From Gallionella sp. UBA6045 (GTDB lineage: Bacteria > Pseudomonadota > Gammaproteobacteria > Burkholderiales > Gallionellaceae), in the NCBI GenBank assembly GCA_002429165.1, contig DIYV01000050.1, forward strand, positions 3,676 to 25,168: a DNA stretch of 21,493 nt. Direction: 5' to 3'. The notes beneath the pieces were generated by a model. The model saw nothing but the letters and a program-made list of their open reading frames with translations, did not search any database and had not been told where the DNA came from. Within the stretch, counting starts at the first letter, position 1. Every line of letters begins with the position of its first letter. This document shows positions 16,285-21,493 of this stretch, piece by piece. A program made the translations under genes and the position numbers.

Positions 16285-17007
16285 CTATTCAAGATGATTC
16301 AGGTAATGATGATCATCCGTCAGGCACAGACCCAAACGCCATTCCATCGGTTTGTCGCCATAGGTGTAAGACACGCGCTCGATGCTCAGCAGCGGCGTGC
16401 CAGTCTTGAGATTAAGGACTGCGGCGACTTTTGCATCCGCGCCCACCGCGGTCAGCCGTTCCTCCGACCGCACCATGTGTACGCCCAGCAGCTTTTCATA
16501 CATCCGGTACATCGAGCCATTGAAAGTCTCGATCCGTTCCGTCGTCACACCCTTGAAAGAGGCGACCGGCAAAATGATGTGATCCAGGATCTGCGGCTTT
16601 TTTGCGAACAACAGCAGACGTTTGATTTCTATCACTGCACTACTGGCTTTTATATCCAGCAGGGATGCGATCTCGGCGCTGGCTTTTGAGCGTTCGCAGC
16701 TCAGCAATTTGTTATCCAGCAATTCCTTGCTGCCGTCGGCGGCAACCAGGCGCAGGAACCTGAGCTTGCCAGTTTCTTCAAAGTGGGTTGCCACGTAGGT
16801 GCCCTTGCCCTGGCGTCGCACCACGATGTTTTCCGCAGCCAGTTCATCTATGGCTTTCCTGACCGTGCCCTGGCTTACCCCGTAGCGCGAGGCCAGTGCC
16901 ATTTCGCTTGGAATGGCCGCGCCCGGGGCCCATTCCCCCGAGATCAGGTTTTCCGTGATGAGTGCCTTGATCTGCCGGTAAAGCGGTTGAAATACTGGAG
17001 AACCCAT
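16285..17007 (-). CDS. GntR-family (HutC/UTRA type) transcriptional regulator
   Basis: ATG 17005-17007 with an AAGG/AGGGG ribosome region upstream gives 240 residues, the usual HutC-type length; an in-frame start 54 nt earlier is unlikely. The N-terminal winged helix contains PLYRQIKALI (8-17), IPSEMALASRYGVSQGTVRK (32-51) and the wing VVRRQGKGTYVA (62-73). The rest is a UTRA effector domain with the late motif LLSIERVSYTYGDKPMEWRLG. It lies between the leftward lyase/ligase pair and the rightward lyase-hydratase-lyase operon, next to a 20-bp palindrome that overlaps the region of the divergent promoters. It probably controls both arms in response to a pathway acid or CoA ester, by inference from position. 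Confidence 0.92.
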   Translation of the reverse strand: MGSPVFQPLYRQIKALITENLISGEWAPGAAIPSEMALASRYGVSQGTVRKAIDELAAENIVVRRQGKGTYVATHFEETGKLRFLRLVAADGSKELLDNKLLSCERSKASAEIASLLDIKASSAVIEIKRLLLFAKKPQILDHIILPVASFKGVTTERIETFNGSMYRMYEKLLGVHMVRSEERLTAVGADAKVAAVLNLKTGTPLLSIERVSYTYGDKPMEWRLGLCLTDDHHYLNHLE

Positions 17008-17086
17008 TGCCTTGCCCCTGTCGTTGAGATCATCATGAATGACGTGCAGCGAATCTATCACGCAATTTTTGCTGAATCAAGTATTA

Positions 17087-17106
17087 TATATCTTATATAA
17101 GATATA
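17087..17106. promoter_or_regulatory. 20-bp perfect palindrome, probable GntR operator
   Basis: TATATCTTATATAAGATATA is a perfect palindrome ending 8 nt before the -35 box of the rightward promoter and 80 nt from the GntR start codon. Its size and symmetry fit a HutC-type dimer site. The palindrome is directly visible; regulator binding is inferred. Confidence 0.6.
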
Positions 17107-17114
17107 AGAATTAG

Positions 17115-17143
17115 TTGACACTGCATTTTGCCGTCTATAGAAT
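17115..17143 (+). promoter_or_regulatory. Strong sigma-70 promoter of the lyase-hydratase-lyase operon
   Basis: TTGACA (17115-17120), 17-nt spacer, TAGAAT (17138-17143). The -35 is a perfect match and the -10 matches five of six consensus bases, about 57 nt before the ATG at 17201. It lies beside the 20-bp palindrome, consistent with regulator control. Confidence 0.65.
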
Positions 17144-17200
17144 CGCCTGACTGTATTCTGATCACAATCAAAACGGCCTATCCGTTCGACAGGGGGATTC

Positions 17201-18082
17201 ATGAACAAGCATTTTCGACCTCGCCGCTCAATGCTCTACGTGCCGGGGTGCAACACGCGCTATCTGGAGAAGGCGCGAAGCTTGCCGGCCGATTCAGTCA
17301 TCCTGGATCTGGGCGACCCCATCTTGTTTGACGCCAAGGAAGAATCACGCCGAAATGTCATAGAGGCTGTCGAAAAAGGCGGATACGGCCCACGAGAAGT
17401 GGTCATCCGCGTCAACGATCTTGATTCACCCTGGGGTCATGAAGACATCCGAGCTGTTGCCAGGCTGGGCGCAGACGCGATCCTGTTCACCAATATCGAA
17501 GGCAGGGCTGATGTGTTGGCCGCGCTTGATGCACTGGATCGGGCGGGCGGGCAGGACACCCCGGTGATGGTGATGATAGAAAGTCCCATGGCCGTGCTTC
17601 ATGCCGAGGAGATCGCCAATGCATCAGACCGCATCGCCTGTTTGATCATGGCCACGTCCGACCTGATCTCGCAGATGCATGCCCACAGCACCAAAGAACG
17701 TATCCCCCTGCTGGCCAGTCTTTCGATGGTAATACTCGCGGCAAGGGCTTATGACCGTGCCGTGGTGGATGGGGTCAACAGCCATCTCAAGAATATGGAG
17801 ACTTTCGAGTATGCCTGCCGTCTGGGGCGCGATCTGGGTTTTGACGGCAAGTCGCTGGTGCATCCTTTGCAACTTGCTTATGCCAACGATGCCTACACTC
17901 CCAAACAAGCCGAAGTGAATACCGCCAGGGAGATCATCAGCGCATTGTCCGCGGCCAACGCTGCCGGACGCGGCACGGTGGTCGTGAACGACAGTCTGGT
18001 CGAGCATCACCACGTTGAGGCGGCCAAGCGATTGTTGAGCCTGAGCGAAATGATCGAAAAACTGGAAAACTTTCATGTCTAA
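17201..18082 (+). CDS. CitE-like (HpcH/HpaI family) CoA-ester lyase, short form
   Basis: The protein has 293 residues, the usual CitE length, with GGGGGA just before the ATG. It has RRSMLYVPGCNTRYLEKA at the N-terminus, the conserved arginine in VVIRVN (67-72), the metal-ligand glutamate in MIESPMAV (125-132), the aspartate in ATSDLI (151-156) and DGKSLVHPLQL. The usual LDLEDAV motif reads LDLGDPI (35-41), so a normally conserved acidic residue is replaced by glycine; this could change substrate or activity. It is the first gene of the rightward operon and overlaps the MaoC hydratase gene by 8 nt, so the products are likely sequential enzymes. Citramalyl-CoA or malyl-CoA cleavage is plausible but not demonstrated. 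Confidence 0.82.
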   Translation: MNKHFRPRRSMLYVPGCNTRYLEKARSLPADSVILDLGDPILFDAKEESRRNVIEAVEKGGYGPREVVIRVNDLDSPWGHEDIRAVARLGADAILFTNIEGRADVLAALDALDRAGGQDTPVMVMIESPMAVLHAEEIANASDRIACLIMATSDLISQMHAHSTKERIPLLASLSMVILAARAYDRAVVDGVNSHLKNMETFEYACRLGRDLGFDGKSLVHPLQLAYANDAYTPKQAEVNTAREIISALSAANAAGRGTVVVNDSLVEHHHVEAAKRLLSLSEMIEKLENFHV

Positions 18083-19157
18083 AAAAATCAAAATTCCGGA
18101 ACCCGGCTGCGGCAACTTCTTTGAGGATTTCAAAGTGGGGCAAGTGTTCAAGCATGCCACGCCAAGAACCATTACCGACGGTGATTGCGCGTTCTACATC
18201 GCGCTTACCGGCAGCCGGCACATCCTGCACTGTGCACAACCGGTGGCGCATGCGATGGGTTATCACAACCATACTGTGGACGATCTGCTGGCATTCCATA
18301 TCGCCTTTGGCAAGACCGTGCCGGATATTTCGGTCAATGCCGTTGCCAACCTCGGCTATGCCGATGGGCGTTTCCTGTCACCCGTTTACCCGGGAGATAC
18401 CCTGACCACTTCATCAACGGTTATCGGACTCAAACAGAATTCCAGTGGCAGCAACGGTGTGGTGTATGTGCATTCCGTATCGCGCAACCAGAATCTTGAG
18501 CCGGTGCTCGAATGGAAACGTTGGGTCATGGTTCACAAACATGACCTCACCCTCCCCGCGCCGGCCACCGTCATTCCCGAACTGCCCGCGGCAGTTCCGG
18601 TCGAGCGCCTGCAAGGCCCAGCATTCACCGATTTCAGCCAGTTCGAAACGGAATTGACCGGCGGGCAAAGGCTATGGGATGACTACCAGCCGGGCGAACG
18701 TATCAACCACCCGGCCGGCATGACCGTGGACGACAGCGACCATACGCTGGCGACAAAACTCTACCAGAACAACGCCCGCCTGCATTTCGACGCGCAGATG
18801 ATGAAGGACTCGCCATTCGGTCGCCGTCTCATATACGGCGGTCACGTCATCTCGATCTGCCGCGCGTTGTCGTACGACGGTTTGGAGAACGCCCTGTGCA
18901 TCGCTGCCATCAATGCGGGTACCCACAGCAATCCCGCTTACGGTGGCGATACTTTCTATACCTGGACGGAAGTGCTGGAGCGATGGGAATTGCCAGATAG
19001 AAAAGATCTGGGCGCGCTGCGCCTGAGGATGGTTGGCCTGAAGAATCTGCCCGCCAAAGAATTGCCTCATACCCACATCGAAAAAAACGGCAAGCAGCTC
19101 TATCACCCCAATGTCGTGCTTGATCTTGATTACACCATCTTAATGCCGCGCAGATAA
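18075..19157 (+). CDS. MaoC-type double-hotdog hydratase, mesaconyl-CoA hydratase-like
   Basis: The protein has 360 residues containing two MaoC-like hotdog halves, near the length of mesaconyl-CoA hydratases (beta-methylmalyl-CoA dehydratases, about 345). The N-terminal half has NFFEDFKVGQVFKHATPRTI (14-33) and GYADGRFLSPVYPGDTL (94-110); the C-terminal half has DDSDHTLATKLYQNNARLHF and GRRLIYGGHVISICRALSYDG, containing the histidine/aspartate-rich hydratase region. Expected reaction: reversible hydration of mesaconyl-CoA (or a related enoyl-CoA) to a hydroxyacyl-CoA that CitE-like lyases cleave. Its start overlaps the preceding lyase gene by 8 nt, and the second lyase follows 10 nt after its stop, so the three form one transcription unit. 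Confidence 0.85.
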   Translation: MSKKIKIPEPGCGNFFEDFKVGQVFKHATPRTITDGDCAFYIALTGSRHILHCAQPVAHAMGYHNHTVDDLLAFHIAFGKTVPDISVNAVANLGYADGRFLSPVYPGDTLTTSSTVIGLKQNSSGSNGVVYVHSVSRNQNLEPVLEWKRWVMVHKHDLTLPAPATVIPELPAAVPVERLQGPAFTDFSQFETELTGGQRLWDDYQPGERINHPAGMTVDDSDHTLATKLYQNNARLHFDAQMMKDSPFGRRLIYGGHVISICRALSYDGLENALCIAAINAGTHSNPAYGGDTFYTWTEVLERWELPDRKDLGALRLRMVGLKNLPAKELPHTHIEKNGKQLYHPNVVLDLDYTILMPRR

Positions 19158-19167
19158 GGAAAATATC

Positions 19168-20160
19168 ATGTCACCAGCCGTACATCCCGATCAGGCCCTT
19201 TTCGGCGGAGAAAAACCGTTTCCGGTCATTCCCAGCTGCGAGCATTTTGCGGGCAGCGAAAAACTCATTTTCAAGGCGCTTGCGCTGCAGGACACCCTCG
19301 GCACGATCTTCGACATCACCTGCGATTGCGAAGACGGTGCGGCGGCGGGGCAGGAACGCGAACATGCCGAGATGATCGTGCGTGTGTTGAATTCTGCTGC
19401 CAACAAGCATCGCATGGCCGGCGCACGCATCCACGATTTTACCCACTCGTCATGGAAACAGGATGTGGACATCCTCGTCAGGGGTGCGGGAGAAGTGCTG
19501 GCCTATATCACCATCCCCAAATCCACCAGTGCTATACAGGCCGCGGAGATGATCGGCTACATCCAGACCGTGGCGGCCCTGAATAACATTTCCCGTGAGA
19601 TCCCCATCCATGTGCTGATTGAGACACACGGTGCATTGCACGATGTCTACGCAATCGCCGCGCTGCCCTGGTTGCAGGTACTGGATTTTGGCCTGATGGA
19701 TTTCGTCAGCGGACACCACGGTGCCATTCCGGCTTCTGCAATGCGCAGTCCCGGCCAGTTCGAACACCGTCTGCTGGCCCGTGCCAAGGCAGAGGTAGTC
19801 TCTGCCGCCCTGGCACATGGGGTGGTGCCCGCCCACAACGTCACGCTCGACCTGAAGAATACTCAGACCACTTTTGAAGATGCCAGCCGTGCCCGGAACG
19901 AATTCGGTTTTATGCGCATGTGGAGCATTTACCCGACGCAAATCCAGGCCATCGTGGACGCAATGAAACCGGATTACGGTGAGGTAGCAGTTGCAAGCAA
20001 TATCCTTTTGGCTGCCCAGGCTGCCGATTGGGGTCCCATCCAATATGAAGGCGAGCTTCATGACCGCGCCACCTACCGGTATTTTTGGGAAGTGCTGCAA
20101 AAAGCCAAGCTTACCGGCATCCAGATTCCGGACAATGCGGCGGCTGCGTTTTTTGGATAG
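19168..20160 (+). CDS. CitE-like CoA-ester lyase with C-terminal extension (malyl/beta-methylmalyl-CoA lyase-like)
   Basis: The protein has 330 residues with AAGGAA 6 nt upstream of the ATG. It is a divergent HpcH/HpaI member: DCEDG (53-57) in place of LEDAV, metal-ligand glutamate in VLIETHG (149-155), and FGLMDFVSG (174-182). The C-terminal part (FMRMWSIYPTQIQAIVDAM, then IQYEGELHDRATYRYFWEVL) resembles the lid of malyl-CoA/beta-methylmalyl-CoA lyases. The region equivalent to the usual RVN strand reads GARIHDF (85-91), which is unusual. It is the last gene of the rightward operon. It probably cleaves or forms a hydroxyacyl-CoA made by the hydratase; the direction in the cell is unknown. 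A hairpin without a T-tract follows at 20182-20199. Confidence 0.8.
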   Translation: MSPAVHPDQALFGGEKPFPVIPSCEHFAGSEKLIFKALALQDTLGTIFDITCDCEDGAAAGQEREHAEMIVRVLNSAANKHRMAGARIHDFTHSSWKQDVDILVRGAGEVLAYITIPKSTSAIQAAEMIGYIQTVAALNNISREIPIHVLIETHGALHDVYAIAALPWLQVLDFGLMDFVSGHHGAIPASAMRSPGQFEHRLLARAKAEVVSAALAHGVVPAHNVTLDLKNTQTTFEDASRARNEFGFMRMWSIYPTQIQAIVDAMKPDYGEVAVASNILLAAQAADWGPIQYEGELHDRATYRYFWEVLQKAKLTGIQIPDNAAAAFFG

Positions 20161-20181
20161 CGGTTTATGACTTCATCCGCA

Positions 20182-20199
20182 GGCACGTGTTTCCGTGCC
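20182..20199 (+). other. Hairpin downstream of the last lyase gene
   Basis: GGCACG-TGTTTC-CGTGCC forms a perfect 6-bp stem 22 nt after the stop codon at 20160. There is no following run of T, so it is not a clear intrinsic terminator; it could stabilise the 3' end of the transcript or be a chance structure. Confidence 0.3.
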
Positions 20200-20263
20200 G
20201 TGCCGACAACTGGGATGTCGCTGCAATCTAGGCGCAATCATGCTTTGAGAGTGTCCGGAAACA

Positions 20264-20281
20264 ATTAGCAGCGCTGCTAAT
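20264..20281. repeat. 18-bp perfect palindrome
   Basis: ATTAGCAGCGCTGCTAAT is a perfect inverted repeat in the non-coding strip between the last lyase gene and the IS30-type remnant. It could be an operator or the edge of a decayed mobile element; there is no adjacent gene to assign it to. Confidence 0.35.
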
Positions 20282-20336
20282 GAGTTTTGCAGGATGAGTA
20301 TCGAATAGTATTTAACAGTTGTTGAACTACGCGGAT

Positions 20337-20471
20337 TCAAGTTTGAAGTGCAACGCCTGAATTAAAGAATACCTGATTGTGTGTCTGGTATCCAAGTCGC
20401 TTTCTGGGTCTGTTATTCAATCTATCCATCGCCGTATCTATTTCGTGTTGTGTGATCGTTGTGAAGTCCAC
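20337..20471 (-). mobile_element. IS30-family transposase C-terminal remnant
   Basis: A 44-codon minus-strand frame ending in TGA at 20337-20339 reads the typical IS30-family transposase tail: TTITQHEIDTAMDRLNNRPR, then KRLGYQTHNQVFFNSGVALQT. The NxRPRKxLGYxTPxxVF block is characteristic of these DDE transposases, although the usual proline after T is histidine here. Upstream the frame stops at once (TGA at 20472-20474) and the sequence changes to a different gene remnant, so at least 250 residues of the transposase and its left end are missing. The element's right end probably lies close to 20330, but I cannot define the inverted repeat because the partner end is gone. Confidence 0.75.
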
Positions 20472-20472
20472 T

Positions 20473-20949
20473 CAGGTCATCGAGCGCATTTCGAGTAAAG
20501 ATGCCGCTTGTATGCTTTTGCAGTGTATCTTCGTATGTTCTTTTGGCCGCGGGAAACTCAGACAGAAAGTGCCGGACATCAGTCACGACCACGGGCAAAT
20601 TCCCACTTCGGGACGCATCATTTGAAAACGGAAAGTAGCGGCTAATTAACGTGACCTTAAGTTGAGAAGCTGCAATCTTTAAATTTGGCGTGGCATTTGG
20701 ATTGGAACCAACACGATCACAAAGCTCATATATGACCTGATACTATTGGCTAGGACTGAAAGACCTGAGATTCTCGAACAATGCAGTTTTCTGGTTGGCC
20801 GCCGTGAAGGGATATGCCGCGTGTGGAATATCGACGTCGAAGTCGACTGCAAAAGCAGTTGTAATACTAACGTTTTGGGAACCCGAAAGTGCCTCTGAGA
20901 GTAACTCAGCGGCGCGTTGTATAAATGCGGTGCTAATTCCGTTCTGCAC
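20473..20949 (-). pseudogene. Stop-interrupted remnant of a probable abortive-infection (AbiJ-like) gene
   Basis: From GTG 20947-20949 the frame reads 68 residues (QNGISTAFIQRAAELLSEAL at the start) to an amber stop at 20743-20745. It then stays open in the same frame for about 90 more codons of protein-like sequence: YQVIYELCDRVGSNPNATP just after the stop, RHFLSEFPAAKRTYEDTLQK further on, and TRNALDDL at the end, where it abuts the IS30 remnant. A CAG-to-TAG change would explain the stop. The ELCD and RNxLDxL motifs recall AbiJ-type phage-defence proteins, whose C-terminal half would have been lost at the junction. The pseudogene state is well supported; the family name is tentative. No clear ribosome site precedes the GTG. 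Confidence 0.55.
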
Positions 20950-21098
20950 GAGGATTTTGAGATAATTCTTGATATATTAAGAAGTGTAAGCTTAATGTAT
21001 TACCTTCTTAGTTTTGAAAGATATGCGGCAACCGTTCCATGCTACGCCGCAAAAGCGAAATTCGCCAACAACTGTGATTAATCAGCCCAATATGATCT

Positions 21099-21121
21099 AA
21101 CCGCCTGAGGGCGGTTTTTTT
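21099..21121 (+). terminator. Rho-independent terminator with no visible gene in front
   Basis: AACCGCC-TGAG-GGCGGTT followed by T7 is a textbook intrinsic terminator for rightward transcription. The nearest upstream rightward gene ends at 20160, so it most likely belonged to a lost gene or a small RNA. A short in-frame tail MLRRKSEIRQQL ends at 21077, just upstream, and may be the end of that lost gene. Confidence 0.75.
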
Positions 21122-21244
21122 ATGCCTGAACGGCTAATTTGCGTTTAGCAAATTTCACAGTAAATGCCGGAGAATTTGGAAAACCTATTCTAGACACGTC
21201 GCGTTTTTCGTTCTACGATTCATGCCTAACTACTTGATTTTGTT

Positions 21245-21320
21245 TGGCGTCCCCAACGAGATTCGAACTCGTGTTACCGCCGTGAAAGGGCGATGTCCTA
21301 GGCCTCTAGACGATGGGGAC
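21245..21320 (-). tRNA. tRNA-Glu (anticodon TTC)
   Basis: The complement of this 76-nt stretch folds as a full cloverleaf: acceptor GTCCCCA paired with TGGGGAC, D arm TCTAGAGGCCTAGGA, anticodon arm CCGCC/CGCCC-type stem with loop CTTTCAC (anticodon TTC), T arm with GTTCGAATC, discriminator G and encoded CCA. It is very close to the E. coli tRNA-Glu. It lies downstream of tRNA-Ala on the same strand, 22 nt away, and shares its promoter. Its 3' end points into the decayed strip, a common integration site for mobile elements. Confidence 0.97.
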
Positions 21321-21342
21321 TTTGACTATTAAAAAGCTCTTT

Positions 21343-21418
<76 letters not shown>

Positions 21419-21438
21419 GGTACCTCGAAAGAGCGCGC

Positions 21439-21467
21439 ATTATAGTGATGCGGCCTATGCTTGTAAA
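21439..21467 (-). promoter_or_regulatory. Promoter of the tRNA-Ala/tRNA-Glu unit
   Basis: On the minus strand TTTACA (21462-21467), 17-nt spacer, TATAAT (21439-21444; perfect -10). The -10 is followed directly by GCGCGC, a GC-rich discriminator typical of stable-RNA promoters under stringent control. The expected transcription start is about 15 nt before the tRNA-Ala 5' end. Confidence 0.75.
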
Positions 21468-21493
21468 GCCGAAGCCTCTTCCAATATGAAATG

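Noticed and set aside
20182..20199. Hairpin after the last lyase gene as an intrinsic terminator
   Set aside because: The stem is good, but no T-tract follows, so I list it only as a hairpin.
20377..20625. 82-codon plus-strand frame with a hydrophobic start
   Set aside because: It spans the junction of the IS30-type tail and the AbiJ-like remnant, both read on the minus strand, so it is a chance frame.
21018..21077. Short plus-strand tail ending MLRRKSEIRQQL before the orphan terminator
   Set aside because: Could be the C-terminus of a lost gene, even an integrase, but only about 19 codons are open and no family can be recognised; not listed as a gene.

Overview
The window looks like a bacterial chromosome, most likely a betaproteobacterium. 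I infer this from the moderately high GC, the style of the sulfonate genes and the tRNA-Ala/tRNA-Glu pair; no ribosomal RNA or taxonomic marker gene is present to confirm it. The left and centre read as an organosulfonate (C2 sulfonate) catabolic locus, the right third as a CoA-ester hydratase/lyase locus, and the far right as a decayed strip ending at two tRNA genes.

Left to right: (1) a CoA-acylating aldehyde dehydrogenase (SauS-like, cut by the left edge) is divergent from IclR regulator 1. (2) A leftward operon follows: IclR regulator 2, a CobS-like AAA+ ATPase, a broken membrane-protein remnant, a CobT-like VWA protein and two consecutive Lin0512-family proteins. (3) Divergent from it are xsc (sulfoacetaldehyde acetyltransferase) and pta, then an unrecognised 80-residue ORF. 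(4) IclR regulator 3 is divergent from a GMC flavin oxidoreductase, the arrangement expected for isethionate dehydrogenase and its regulator. (5) A GntR/UTRA regulator sits between a leftward CitE-like lyase plus acyl-CoA synthetase pair and a rightward CitE-like lyase, MaoC hydratase (mesaconyl-CoA hydratase-like) and second CitE-like lyase operon. (6) From 20161 to 21244 there are only remnants: an IS30-type transposase tail joined to a stop-interrupted gene that looks like an abortive-infection (AbiJ-like) protein, then an orphan terminator. (7) tRNA-Glu(TTC) and tRNA-Ala(GGC) lie on the minus strand with a good promoter.

Proposed metabolism: isethionate (by the GMC enzyme) or sulfoacetyl-CoA (by the SauS-like enzyme) gives sulfoacetaldehyde; Xsc converts it to acetyl phosphate and sulfite, and Pta makes acetyl-CoA. 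The right-hand cluster would activate, hydrate and cleave a C4-C5 dicarboxylate such as mesaconate, citramalate or a malyl-type compound, giving acetyl-CoA plus a 2-oxoacid. No intact transporter and no sulfite-oxidising enzyme is visible.

The best candidate for an undescribed system is the CobS/CobT-like ATPase-VWA pair with two Lin0512 proteins and no CobN, in an IclR-led operon back to back with xsc-pta. AAA+/VWA pairs usually insert metal into, or remodel, a partner enzyme; here neither the partner nor the reaction is known.
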